Below, piece by piece: positions 19,901 through 30,200 of a stretch of 52,692 nucleotides of DNA; the first letter of the stretch is position 1, and each line of letters opens with the position of its first letter. Origin of the DNA: Cristatella mucedo (lineage: Eukaryota; Bryozoa; Phylactolaemata; Cristatellidae); assembly GCA_009760855.2 (NCBI GenBank), contig WPIO01000417.1:1-52692 (forward strand), written 5' to 3'. Position numbers and translations under genes: made by a program. Under the pieces are notes generated by a model, which was not told the origin of the DNA, did no database searches, and worked only from the letters and a program-made list of their open reading frames with translations.

Positions 19901-21346
19901 TTTAGTGGGTCCCTGTGATTCGTCCTTCGCGTGCTTATGCGTGCTGACACTGTGCATGCTGCCACTAACCACATTTGCATGCTGACTCTGTGCATGTCAC
20001 CCCTAACCATATTATTAATTTCGTTTGTTTTTTCAAGCATGATTGTACTTACCATTCAATTGCATTTCACTTTACAGCAAATGTAAAGCGCCTAGAGAGA
20101 GATTGAGTTCTCTGAGGGCGCTTTATCAAGTGAATTATTATGATTATTATTATTATTGTTGTTAGCATAGACCTATACAATCTGAGACTCAGTGTGTTTA
20201 CGTATTTCTTCGTTGTTTCAGTTGGCTCGCCAGTCGACATCGAGCCTACAGGTAACAATACTGCAGAAACGTCAAACGGTTATTAGATGAACGCTGAAGA
20301 TTAATGCTTGCCGCTTGCTCTTGTTAAATTAAATAGCGTGCAATCAAACTGTGAGCGGCCGTGATCAACTTTTTAGAGTCCTTTTCGCTGGAAATAGGCC
20401 TCGAGCCTCCTAGCGAGCCTCCTAGCGAGTCTCCTAGCGAGCCTGCTAGCGAGCCTCCTAGCGAGCCTGCTAGCGAGCCTGCTAGCGAGCCTCCTACCGA
20501 GGCAAACGGTGCGGCCAACGGTAAGCGCTCACGACTAACCTGCTGAAATGCTGGCCAGCTAGGTCATTTTTCAATTCTCGAATAAGTTTATCAAATGCAG
20601 ACGATGACTTGTGCTTAGGGAAAAAATGTATTGCCTAAATAACTGTCGTTGCACGACAACAGTTTATTGTTACGGCTTTACTGGAGCAGCGCTCGGAGGT
20701 TGTAGGTGCGTCTTTAGTGGCATCCTAAGTAATGAGCTTTTCTTACCTGATTACAGCTAAGTAAGGTATCACCGGCACGCGATTTTCACTATCACCATTT
20801 CAAAAGTGTACGCACTGGCGCACTGACTTGGCATGTGTCGAAAGTTTTGCTGAGCAATCGCCTGCTCATCCTTTAGATTCACGAGAAGGCGTGCCAGAGC
20901 CGGCGGCAGCAGCGTATCGATCTGATCAAAAAGGTAGGCGTGGCTGGTGTTTCAAACTTGCTAGGACCATTTATGATTTCAAGCTTGTGCTGATGCTCTC
21001 ACGTGATCTCTCACGGCACATTAATTGATTTTATGAGAATCGTCGCAGATTAAGCTAACCGCTAAGCTACCACTAACCACTAAGCAAGGCAAATTATCTA
21101 AATGCACACCCCATGCGGATTTCACTTGTTAGAATTCCTTTAAGTAGCGTGCGCGTTACAAGCGACGTCCCGTACGTGCAAACTTGATCAGCAGTGCTTG
21201 TAGCGACTTGTGCGATTCTCTCAAATATTGCAGTAAACATGCAACATGGCACGTCTCCACCACCGTGGGAGTCGGCGAGCGGAACGAGGCTGAGGGGACG
21301 GGCGGCCATCAATGCTCTGGCGGCAGCCCGTCTCCAATGGGAGTGA
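16939..21346 (+). CDS. Gene 2: putative secreted protein of the micro-exon family (spliced, exon-duplicated)
   Basis: The function is unknown. Exons: 16,939-17,014 (MRLSSVAAFTFAAAVSMTAY, WWYDR; GTAAGT); 17,106-17,141 (36 nt, KKRRSKEISKYN); 18,392-18,448 (57 nt, DDSPVDGDEKS..., donor GTTAGT); 18,543-18,599 (57 nt, ESVPLQLSRHPSGREPNRN, GC donor GCAAGC); 20,222-20,278 (57 nt, VGSPVDIEPT...; 30-nt alternative ending 20,251); 20,377-20,520 (144 nt, ESFSLEIG then EPPS-type repeats, GTAAGC); 20,877-20,933 (57 nt, DSREGVPEPAAAAYRSDQK, GTAGGC); 21,234-21,346 (terminal, same stop as gene 1). All junctions are phase 1. Exons 3-4 and 5-6 are a duplicated pair. Two SINEs and one LINE-1f lie in introns. 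A second gene starting near 18.75 kb is an alternative to one exon-duplicated gene, but no second signal exon was seen there. Confidence 0.6.
17106..17141 (+). CDS. 36-nt micro-exon of gene 2
   Basis: The acceptor is TTCTTCCCTTTTAG and the donor is AACG|GTGAGA. The length is identical to the gene 1 exon, with a basic KKRRSKE-type sequence. The neighbouring intron sequence is less similar than the exon edges. Confidence 0.65.
17943..18100 (+). mobile_element. SINE type 1 copy in a gene 2 intron
   Basis: The head TGCTGGTTTGGTCCAGCGGG matches 1,410-1,430. The tail GAAGTGCCTGAATAGAAATT, AAGTTCTCTTGAGGCGCT matches the LINE-1f end and is followed by an AT tail. It sits between sequence blocks (AAGCCTTT / GAATG) that are contiguous in gene 1 at about 13,130, so the insertion postdates the duplication. 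The B-box region is rearranged into an inverted repeat. Confidence 0.75.
17975..18021. repeat. 16-bp perfect inverted repeat inside SINE
   Basis: GCTCGTGCCCACGACC (17,975-17,990) pairs perfectly with 18,006-18,021 across a 15-bp spacer that repeats AAGGTCGTGGGCC. It replaces the B box found in the other copy. Confidence 0.9.
18975..19147 (-). mobile_element. SINE type 2 (tRNA-derived) in gene 2 intron
   Basis: On the minus strand, GATGGCACACTAGGTCAGG (A-box region) is followed by GTGGGTTCGATTCCTGCGAT, a perfect B box, then a body with GCCACTGCAAGCAGTGGTGA and the end GGCTGTTTAATCAGTTAGG before an ATT-rich tail. A second copy is at 28,090-28,263. It interrupts sequence that is continuous in gene 1 near 13,125. 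Confidence 0.8.
19397..20158 (+). mobile_element. LINE-1f copy in gene 2 intron
   Basis: The single open frame 19,382-19,918 encodes the complete C-terminal domain (RACLDKDTTSKLVHAFVTSR, RRLQLVQNSAARLVCRE, DLHWLPVKQRIDFKVLSL, GDCAFSSYAPKTWNSLPT) with no stop, so the insertion is fairly young. It ends with the stem-loop AGCGCCTAGAGAGAGATTGA / GTTCTCTGAGGGCGCT and (ATT)n. It is 5' truncated just after the reverse transcriptase core. Confidence 0.9.
20403..20498 (+). repeat. In-frame 12-bp minisatellite inside a gene 2 exon
   Basis: There are eight tandem units of GAG(C/T)CT(C/G)CTAGC, the last one ending ACC. They encode EPPS, EPPS, ESPS, EPAS, EPPS, EPAS, EPAS, EPPT. The unit is four codons, so expansion keeps the reading frame. 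The homologous exon is 57 nt in three paralogues and 144 nt here. Confidence 0.9.
20877..20933 (+). CDS. 57-nt exon of gene 2, Ala/Pro-rich
   Basis: The acceptor is CTCATCCTTTAG and the donor is AAAAAG|GTAGGC. Phase 1 at both ends; reads DSREGVPEPAAAAYRSDQK. No paralogue of this exon survives in gene 1, so it rests on splice signals, phase and length alone. Confidence 0.5.
21234..21346 (+). CDS. Terminal exon of gene 2
   Basis: The acceptor is CTCAAATATTGCAG. It is 113 nt in phase 1 and ends in TGA at 21,344-21,346. It encodes the conserved tail SGTRLRGRAAINALAAARLQ. Same length and stop as gene 1. The overlapping longer frame in this region is shifted relative to the family phase and has a stop in the gene 1 copy. 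Confidence 0.65.
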
Positions 21347-21740
21347 TCGGCTGGCGGCGGTCTCCTCGTCCTCTGAGGCGCTAGGTAGGCGATCTCCAGC
21401 CGTCCATCGACTGCGCCTGCCTACAAATCGCAAGTGCCTCGGCGAGGTGGCGACAGAGACCGCTGTCGAGCTGGGTGTATCTGGCGCCGGCCGCTGTTGG
21501 CCGACGCCGGCTGAAGTTCTCGGCGTTTCGCGACCGCCAGGCGCCGACGCCCACCGCTAGGCGCCGAATTGCATGTGGCTTCGCCTTTCACAGGCATCGG
21601 CGTAGGCGGCGAGTGGCTCGGCACAGGCAACCGGCGGCTGCTGCTGCAGCTACGCCCACTGCAGCAGCAGCCGCCGCCTAACAGCGCCACCAACTAACGC
21701 CACCGCCACCGCCGCCGCCGCGGACGCCCTCATAATCCGC
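21347..21740 (+). other. Conserved 3' flank of gene 2 (segmental duplicate)
   Basis: Homologous to 14,442-14,840, with the same donor-like CTAG|GTAGGC 38 bases after the stop and the same CCGCCACCGCCGCCG tract at the right end. Confidence 0.6.
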
Positions 21741-22304
21741 AAACAAATGCCAGCGCCATGACCGCCCACCAAATCCAGTGCAGAGGACCCCTACAAGAGC
21801 TACCGCCGCAGCCGACCACGAACACCAGCACGCAGCCGACCACCGCCGCCGCCGCCTCCACCCAGCGGTCACTAACTACTACCGCCGCCGAACCAGCCCA
21901 CCAAAGACCAGAGCCGCCGACGCCGACCAATACGCCGGCCTCTGACGTGGCCGCCGCCTCCGCCGAGAGGCAGCCAGCTAACAAAGCCGCCGCCGCCGCA
22001 TGCGCCGCAAGCGTAAGGCGGACGCCTTGGCCGCCGATGACCTCAAATGCCGCACTGCGGAAGACCGTTTAAGCCGTGGCCGTATCCGCCTACCTCCGCC
22101 ACCGCGGCGAAAGCTCGCCGCTGCTGCCGCAGCAGCCGCCAACCGACGATCCCGACGTGCCGCTTACCGCGGCCGCGGCCGTCCGTCGCCACTAGCACGA
22201 CAGCGACCGACCGACGCCAACGGAGCGCACGCCCGCGGAAGCCAACGCCCGTGCATCAGCGATAGTGCCAACGACGGCACTATCGCTGATGCCCAATTAT
22301 TTCT
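21741..22304. repeat. CCG/GCC-rich low-complexity DNA
   Basis: Dense GCCGCC, CCACC and ACC runs give long Ala/Pro/Thr/Arg-rich frames on plus and Gly/Val-rich frames on minus. Codon boundaries are not respected by the repeats, and no splice or start context favours a strand, so I do not call a gene. Confidence 0.6.
22253..22292. repeat. 17-bp perfect inverted repeat, 6-bp loop
   Basis: GCATCAGCGATAGTGCC (22,253-22,269) and its exact complement (22,276-22,292) are separated by AACGAC. It marks the sharp change from GC-rich to AT repeats. Confidence 0.95.
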
Positions 22305-22306
22305 CC

Positions 22307-22411
22307 TTTATATATATATTCGGTATATACAGGATATATATATCATATATATATTCGGTATATACAGGATATATATATATATCATATATATGTATATCGT
22401 ATTTATATAGG

Positions 22412-22418
<7 letters not shown>
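22307..22418. repeat. AT-rich tandem repeat (TATATTCGGTATATACAGGA unit)
   Basis: TATATATTCGGTATATACAG is repeated twice at about 34-38 bp spacing, with further diverged GGATATATAT units. Confidence 0.9.

Positions 22419-22449
<31 letters not shown>
22419..22449. repeat. (TG)n microsatellite
   Basis: About 15 uninterrupted TG units following directly on the AT repeat. Confidence 0.97.
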
Positions 22450-22451
<2 letters not shown>

Positions 22452-22960
22452 AAGTATATAGTATATATATAGAGCCTGCAACCGATGCCTGCGCCCGTAC
22501 CGAAATCTACAGCCCTGCACTGGGTACGCCTACCAATGCCAGGTCCATAGCCACCACCGCCACCGCTGCGAACGCCAACCACGTGGGAGCTCACGTGGGA
22601 GCTCACGTGACACAGCCTCCGGCGAACGCTCCGGTCGTAGCTGGAGCTCCAAGAATGGCCGCCGAAACGTCTCAGCCGCTCAGCGACGCCGCCGGCGTCG
22701 CTCAGCCAAGCAACGCCCACGCCGCGGCCTCTCACCTGTGCCGTCGCCACCCGTTTGAGGACGCCCAGCAGTGCACGCACCGCAGCCGCGGCGGCCCATC
22801 GACGCACCACGCCGCCGCCGCCGCTGCAGACGCCTGCAGACGCCTGCAGCCCGAGCAACGAGCCGCTGCAGTGGACCCTTACGAGCGCTCCTGCCAAGCG
22901 GCCGCTGCAGAAGCCCAACAACGCAAACGATGCAACGGTTAATAGCGCTTTGCAAAGCTC
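22450..22960. repeat. GC-rich low complexity with a tandem CACGTGGGAGCT repeat
   Basis: Ala/Thr/Pro-coding triplet-rich DNA. At about 22,578-22,610 a 12-bp unit CACGTGGGAGCT is repeated, giving three CACGTG E-box palindromes. No gene is called. Confidence 0.55.
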
Positions 22961-23275
22961 GTGGCCTTACGGTTGTCTCATGATTCCGAGCGCTATATTT
23001 AAATTTTTTTTTAGTTGGGACATGTTAAAGATATTAATCAATAAAAATGATGAATAATTCGAGCCGTCGGAGTTGAGTGCTCTGCCAGCGGAAGAAGCAA
23101 CGGAAGACGCTAGGTCTAAGCGTCGACCTAAAAACCCGTCGGACGTCTTCTATTATGCAAATCACCAGTCAGCTGATGAAGTCTCTCTCATTTGGTGCCT
23201 AGATGTGACTCGGGCTCTTACCATAAAAATATTTATATCGAGGGAACGGAAATCAAGTTGGAATGGGTGTTGGAG
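22961..23275 (+). other. No confirmed gene; charged open frame at 23,073-23,280
   Basis: The frame reads ALPAEEATEDARSKRRPKN, with acidic then basic clusters, before running into LINE-1f sequence. No splice partners were identified, so it may be chance. Confidence 0.2.
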
Positions 23276-23281
23276 GGACAT

Positions 23282-23857
23282 AATAATAAAAACAATGCCC
23301 TTGATAAAGCACTCTAAGAGAACTCAATCTCTTCCTAGGCGCTTTATATTTGCTGCAAAGAGAAACGCGATTGAATCGTTAGTAGTATCATGCTTGATAA
23401 ACAACATGAGCAACGTGGTTAGGGGTGACATGCACAGGGTAAGCATGCAAATGTGGTTAGTAGGACCCACTTCATGCTGTCCTAAATATGTGCGTATTCA
23501 AGTTCTTTTTAAACGTGGTCAAGTCAGGGGATGTTCTGACGCAAGTCGGGAGGGAGTTTAATGCTTTGGGAGCATACGAACTAAATGCAGGGTCTCCAAA
23601 GGATTGAAGGTTTGTACGAGGTCTTGGTAAAATTTTAGATTCCGAAAAGCGGGTGGTACGATGCTTGGCCTCGTGGGGGAGTAGATCTGAGAAGTAGGCT
23701 GGAGCCAAAGAATGAAGTGACCAAAAAGTGAGCGACTAAACTTTGAATTCGTTCCGTTGCTTGACTGGTAGCCAGTGCAGGTCGGCGAGAAGTGGTGTGA
23801 TGTGGCAACTGCGACGCTCACGACAGACAAGCCTAGCTGCAGAGTTAGGCAAAGAGA
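23282..23857 (-). mobile_element. LINE-1f 3' fragment
   Basis: The minus strand has the C-terminal domain (23,472-23,708: APAYFSDLLPHEAKHRTTRF; GDPAFSSYAPKALNSLPTCV), then the 3' stem-loop and tail at about 23,285-23,345. It begins at the NSAARLVCRE-equivalent block. A single frameshift separates two open stretches. Confidence 0.85.
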
Positions 23858-25219
23858 CGCGCCAGACTTTCGCACATTGCTGGCCGGCAACGAGTCTTCG
23901 AGGAGCGCCACCTATCGCCGGTATGCGTGAAAAGTCGTCCTGCTTACGGCTCTATTTCTCGGTGCTAGCTGCCCATTGCAAAGGTCGCTTTAAACTGCCA
24001 ATGTCCTCTGTAGTTACGTAGTTGTGTAATGTCGATGACCGAACGTCGGTGGCAGCGTTCGGCTTTACGCCAACAGCCAGGAGCCTTAGAATAGCGCCCT
24101 GTGTTGTAAGTAACCAATAATTCGTAGCAGCGAGCCTCGAATCACCTTGACCGCTGCGGTTGGCGCAGGCACTGGTCTGAAAAGACCAGTGAACCCTGGA
24201 AACCCTCTATAGCCGCTACCGCTTATGCCCATTTCAACCGCCACTGCAGTCTCCAACGGACGTCATTGCATCCAAGCACCGAAGCCGTTTTAGGATCTCC
24301 TCCAAAGCTGCCGCCGCCGTAGCCACTGACAACCGCCGCCAGCGAAGACACTAACCCGCTCATACGCAGTAGCGGCTCACCATCGAAACCGCCACAGACG
24401 CCGAAATTTAGCCACTCGCCATCGCGATCGCCTCGGACGCCTGCCAATGCCGCCGCCCAGTAACTAACACCGAGGAAGCCCACCAGCTAACACCGAGGAC
24501 CAACGCTCTCAAAATGCCTCAGCTGCAGACGCCTAGCAACTCCAACTCGGCAGCCACTATACCGCTGTCACCTCCGCGCCGACACCGTCACCGACGCGAC
24601 TCCTGCCACCTTGCAGCTGCTGCAGACGCCTAATCACTAAACCTAGGGAGCTAGACGCGTCACCGCAGCCGCTGACGCCAATCGCCATCACGGACGCCAA
24701 TCGCCATCGCCGCTTCCAACGCCCACAGATGCCAAATCGCCACTGCTCACAACAGTGACCGTGGCAGACATCCACGAACCACGATCTGCCAGTGCTGCTG
24801 TGCCCACCGACGCAAACACGGCGACCGCTTACCGTCGCCACCCTCGTGAACGACAATCACCATCACCACCGAGGACGCCCACCAACTCGCACCGCCCAAC
24901 TCGCACCATGCCAACTGGTATATGTGGACGCTGAACGCCTGCAAAAGCAGCCATGTAAAGGGTGGCAGTTGAATCAGCTGACCTTTAGTTTAATGCTATT
25001 TATTTATATGTATCTGCGTTTTTGTTATTATTTATATTACTTCATATTATATAATTTTATATTTATTCATACTATACTATTTATATGGCACTTCGAGCTC
25101 CCTGTGAGTTTAAATGAAACGTAGAGTCATTAAAGCGCAGCGCCGCAGGCATCCGAAGCAAAAGCAGCTGTGTTACATCACACATTATAGCGTTACAGCG
25201 AGACACGACGAGCTCTATG
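23858..25219. other. Low-complexity CCG/ACC-rich DNA then AT-rich spacer, no gene
   Basis: From 24,200 to 24,960 repeated CCGCC, GACGCC and CACC words resemble those at 21.7-23 kb. The minus frames are Gly/Val/Trp-rich artefacts. From 24,990 to 25,085 it is AT-rich. Confidence 0.5.
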
Positions 25220-25892
25220 CTGCCCAGGCCTGCGAAATCGGGCGCTTGCAGCTGGTGCAAGACTCTGCTGCTAGGCGTGTCTTTAGGGACCGTCACAGTT
25301 GCCACGTAAATTGCCACTGGCTCCCAGTCAAGCAATGCATCGACTCTAAGATTTTGTCGCTCACTTTTAGGTCCCTTCATTCTCTGACTCCACCCTACCT
25401 ATCAGATCTACTTCACCGCCAGGCTAAGCATAGTTCCGCTCGCTTTTCGGAACCTAATTGTCTACCCATACTTCACTCCCGACTAGCGACATGACACCCC
25501 CTGACTTGACCACATTTAAAAAGAAACTTAAAATGCACATATCTATCACAGCATTTAGTGGGTCCCTGCCATTCGTCCTTTACGTGCTTATGCATGCTCC
25601 CACTGTGCATGCTCCCACTGTGCATGCTCCCACTGTGCATGCGCACGTGCACGTCACGTCTGTGCACGTCACGCCTGGCCGTATTATCCTTGCTGTTTAT
25701 TGAGGCATGCTAACATTCGATCGTGTTTCCTTTGCAACAAGTATAAAGTGCCTAGAGAAAGATTGAATTTTCTAAGAGTGCTTTATCGAGTGTATTATTC
25801 CTTTTGCAGCAAATGTAAAGCACCTAGAAAGAGATTGAGCTCACTGAGGGCGCTTTATCAAGTGCATTATTATTATTATTATTATTATTATA
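25220..25892 (+). mobile_element. LINE-1f 3' fragment with duplicated tail
   Basis: It starts at the RRLQLVQNSAAR-equivalent block (GCTTGCAGCTGGTGCAAGAC). It encodes HWLPVKQCIDSKILSLTFRS and continues to two successive 3' stem-loop tails (about 25,735-25,797 and 25,800-25,888), the second with a long (ATT)n. The double tail may reflect insertion of one element at the tail of another. A three-fold CATGCTCCCACTGTG repeat lies at 25,595-25,640. Confidence 0.85.
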
Positions 25893-26576
25893 AGGCATAG
25901 GCAGTCAGGAATATATTGGCAGTGTTGCATCCAGCAGCCGCCAGAGTAGCACTAACAGTAAGCAGGAATGTGAGTTCGAGAAAATGCCACCTACCAAGCA
26001 TGGCTTGAAATTTCCTCGACTAGAATTGACCACGTACATAGTGGTCAATCACCAACGGATGCTGTATGCATTCCAATTGTATTGTCTGCCAGATACTTAG
26101 GAAACTTGGAGACTAGAAAAGATTCACTTCTCTCGTCACCCAGCCGCCATTTTCTATAGGGAATCGGTTAGCCGAGCGGTTAAACGGTGACGGGCGGAAG
26201 CTAGTCGTATGCCAGCGTATGCTGCCAGAAGCGCTCAAACTTGGCGTCCAACCTCGGAAGATGCCCGACTCAGGCTACCGGCGCAGCCAACACACTACCA
26301 GTTTACGGCTGCTGGACGAAAGGTCGTGCGCCTTGGGTGAAATCAGCATAGCCCAAGGGACTTGTAAACGCCTGGCTGAAGTCCGAAAGAGCCGGTCCTC
26401 GTACGGGGCGTGAATTCAACGTGTGACGTGACCAGTAGTCAAAAGTACGAAAACGCGAAGGGCATTTAGCTATCGAATGGGTAGCCCACCAAACCGATTG
26501 GATCCCCAACAGTTTGATAAAGCAGCTTCCCATTTCAAACATCGATTGTGAAAGACAGAAAGAGAGAGCTGGATAG
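25893..26576. other. No recognised gene
   Basis: Mixed sequence. A tRNA-like A box without a B box at 26,167 is discussed under rejected items. Confidence 0.4.
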
Positions 26577-27449
<873 letters not shown>

Positions 27450-28085
27450 TCCCCAAAAGTTCATGCCACTGCTCACGCACGAACTTATGCAAATGAGGTT
27501 CAACACCAGACGCCTGTACTTCCATCCGCTACAATGCACCACAATGCGTTCAAGTTCCCGTGAAATCAACCACAAATCAGGTGCACATAGCCTCAACAAG
27601 TTTGGAATATCAAACTACGCTACTCGTACAATGTACCCAGAAAATTTCGATAGATTCCGCTCATGCATTCTCACGAAGTCCACTGAAATAAGATTGCAGT
27701 GACCCAGGCCAATACCGCCATCATCAGCAATCCATTGCAATGCACCATGCAATAAAAGAAATCCTGTTGAACAAGGTCGTTTTTCATTGCATATGAGAGG
27801 AAACTCTACGACAACAGCATTGCAAAAGTTTTCTTGCATTATCATGGCCGTTCTAGTGCAATGTGCTGTAATCAACTGCAGTAGCTAGGACTAATACCCC
27901 AATCCAACGAATGCACCACGTAAAAATTGAAATAGATTGCGTCGAGCTTTAATTTTTTTGGGATATTACAGAGCACTATGGTGCGTGCACAACCGCGTAA
28001 AATAAACAAAAATTGCATCCTCGCACTGTAGCAATGAGCGGCAAGCGACTGAAACGGCCCGGCAAGCAACTGCACTCTACTCTAG
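27450..28085 (-). repeat. Degenerate ~167-bp satellite, reverse orientation (part 1)
   Basis: Complement of the 1.9-3.7 kb repeat: TGCAGTGACCCAGGCCAATA, CAATCCATTGCAATGCACCA and similar blocks recur. It is interrupted at 28,086 by transposon insertions. Confidence 0.65.
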
Positions 28086-28089
28086 TAAA

Positions 28090-28263
28090 AAAAAATCCTA
28101 GCTGATTAAACAGCCTTTTTTGTATAGCGACAGAAGAGCCTTTACGGCTATCACCACCGCTTGCAGTGGCAATAAAAAATTGCCCACCTCAAGAATCGAA
28201 CCCACGACCTCGGGAACACAGGTCGTGAAAGCAACCACCTTAGCTAGTGTGCCATCGCGGCTA
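28090..28263 (-). mobile_element. SINE type 2 copy
   Basis: Matches 18,975-19,147 over its length. The minus-strand B box reads GGGTTCGATTCTT (one change from the copy in gene 2). The 3' end GGCTGTTTAATCAGCTAGG is followed by ATTTTTTTTT. Confidence 0.85.
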
Positions 28264-28278
28264 TTCCCGAGCAAATCA

Positions 28279-28862
28279 TTCTGTCGCGAGCATCGCAGTT
28301 GCCACATCGAACCTCTTGTCGCCTACATGCACTGGCTACCAGTCAAGCGACGAATCAGGTTTAAGGTTTTGTTGCTCACTACATTCTTTGGCTCCAGCCT
28401 ATCTCTCAGGTCTACTCCCCCACTAGGCCAAACATCGTACCACCCGCTTTGCAGAATTCAACAATTTAGCAATATCTCGTATAAACCTCAAATCCTTTGG
28501 AGATCGCGCATTTAGTTCGTATTCTCTCGAAGCCTGTAACTCCCTCCCTACTTGCTTCAGAACATCCCCTGCCTTGACCACATTTAAAAAGAATTTAAAA
28601 ACACACCGACTTAGGACAGCATTTAGTGGGTCCCTGTGATTCGTCCTTCATGTGCCAATGCGTGCTGACACTTTGGATGCTTTCACTAACCACACTCGCA
28701 TGATGACCCTGTGCATGTCACTCCTCTATTGATTTGTATTAAGCATAATACTAATCATCATTCAACCACGTTTCCCTTTGCAGCAAATGCAACGTGCCTA
28801 GAAAGAGGTTGAGTTCTCTGAGAGCACTTTATAAAGTGCAGCAATATTATCAATATTATCAC
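28279..28862 (+). mobile_element. LINE-1f 3' fragment in the satellite
   Basis: It begins GAGCATCGCAGTTGCCACAT, runs through LHWLPVKRRIRFKVLLLT and ends with the stem-loop GTGCCTAGAAAGAG / TTCTCTGAGAGCAC and an AT-rich tail. The stem arms have co-changed compared with the AGCGCC/GGCGCT form. It lies next to the SINE, and together they split the satellite block. Confidence 0.85.
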
Positions 28863-28869
28863 ACAATTT

Positions 28870-30200
28870 TAATACAATTGTCTTGACCATTCTTTAGAAA
28901 CGCATTGCATTAGACTGCAATGGCCGGGGCTATTACCGCAATTTACAGCAATCCGAAGCAAAACGCCCTGAAATTAGCTTCGCGATGCTTCAATTTTCAA
29001 TACATGTTACAAAGCGCACTCGCTGAAGTCAGCCACACCATTTGAAGCAAAGGCGCTTAAACGATCTCGGGCAATTCATGGCAATCTATGGCAACGGTTT
29101 GGCTTGAAGCAGCATCTGCTTTTCTCCTTGGCATGTCAACCACAAATTGGCATCGCATGAAGTACCCATTGTCATCGCATTTCACATTTCTTAGTGGTAA
29201 AAGCGAAAGGACTTTCAAAATATTTTGCATGTTAATTGCCAACAATGCACGTCAATCGACAGCAATGGCAGAGACCAATATTGCAATCCGTGGCAAATCG
29301 ACGAGAAATCGGATGCACCAAGCTCCAATTTTCATTACACGTCACATCTCACATTTGAACACAGACTTTCAACTCTTTAAAGCAGCTCTGACTGTTCAAT
29401 CTTACGCCAAGCATAGCAATCGACGGCAATGACGCAGGCGAAAACGGCAATCTATTATGATTTATCCCAAACCACGAGAAAGCGGCTAGGCGAAGATAAA
29501 TGTTATCTTAGCTGTCGCAGCGAACCGTGTTTAAAGTGCAATCGCATCCTTTCAACCCAATCGCGCAAGTACAATAGCGGACAATGGATGGCAATCGAAT
29601 GCAATGGCTCAGGCCAATACCAAAATTCGCAGTAAGTTGACAAGAAATTAGAAGTGTGAAGCCCAATCGTCATTACGTGCAAAATTCTGCTGCGTCTAAA
29701 CTAAAACCGTGGTATTTTCAAAATGCCTTGCCCGTTAACTGTCAGCAATAAACGACAATTCACAGCAATGGCAGTGGGATGATAGGGCAATCCGTGCAAA
29801 AATTAAAGATTAGATGCAATAAACTGCAACTCTCATTCCACGTAACACGTCCCTGTGCGTTCATAATTTACACGTATGGTGTGCCTTCAATCGACGACAA
29901 TGCATGGCAATAGACAGCAATGGCCTGGGGATATATGCCATTCCATTACAATTGGTTACAAAGGGACCAACAGTTGCTAGGAGAAGCTTCAAACTTTTTT
30001 GCGTATTGCACTACACTGCATTAAAAGTGCAACCACGTACTTTTATACAATCGAAACAGGCACAACTAAGAGCAATGCACGGCTATCGACGGCAATGGTA
30101 CGGCCTTGACCTCAATCTGTTTTGTAGTTCAGCCTGCAGGTTTTGACAGTTAATTTGACACGCAAAATCTTCTGATTGTTTGCAAAAATTGTCACATGCA
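28870..30200 (-). repeat. Degenerate ~167-bp satellite, reverse orientation (part 2)
   Basis: Unit landmarks (CCAATTTTCATTACACGTC-like) occur near 28,988, 29,155, 29,330, 29,662 and 29,828, spacing about 166-175 bp. AACTCTCATTCCACGTAACA at 29,829 is the exact complement of the forward block landmark at about 2,680 apart from single changes. CAATCGACGGCAATG words recur in each unit. Confidence 0.75.

Noticed and set aside
20324-20518. Minus-strand GSLAGSLGGS-type repeat protein
   Set aside because: It is the shadow of the plus-strand EPPS minisatellite, which lies in an exon with matching splice sites and phase.
21184-21384. Frame ending at 21,384 as the true last exon of gene 2
   Set aside because: It needs a different intron phase from all other exons, and the gene 1 copy has a stop early in that frame; the phase-1 frame is open and ends alike in both.
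22000-22942. Long Ala/Pro/Arg-rich frames and their minus-strand Gly/Val-rich counterparts
   Set aside because: Triplet-rich DNA is open in several frames at once; AT and TG repeats are read through as Ile-Tyr and Cys-Val runs. No splice or start context.
26160-26215. Possible tRNA gene or SINE head (GGTTAGCCGAGCGGTTAA)
   Set aside because: It looks like a Leu/Ser-type A box, but no B box (GGTTCGANTCC) follows at the right distance and no acceptor stem can be formed.
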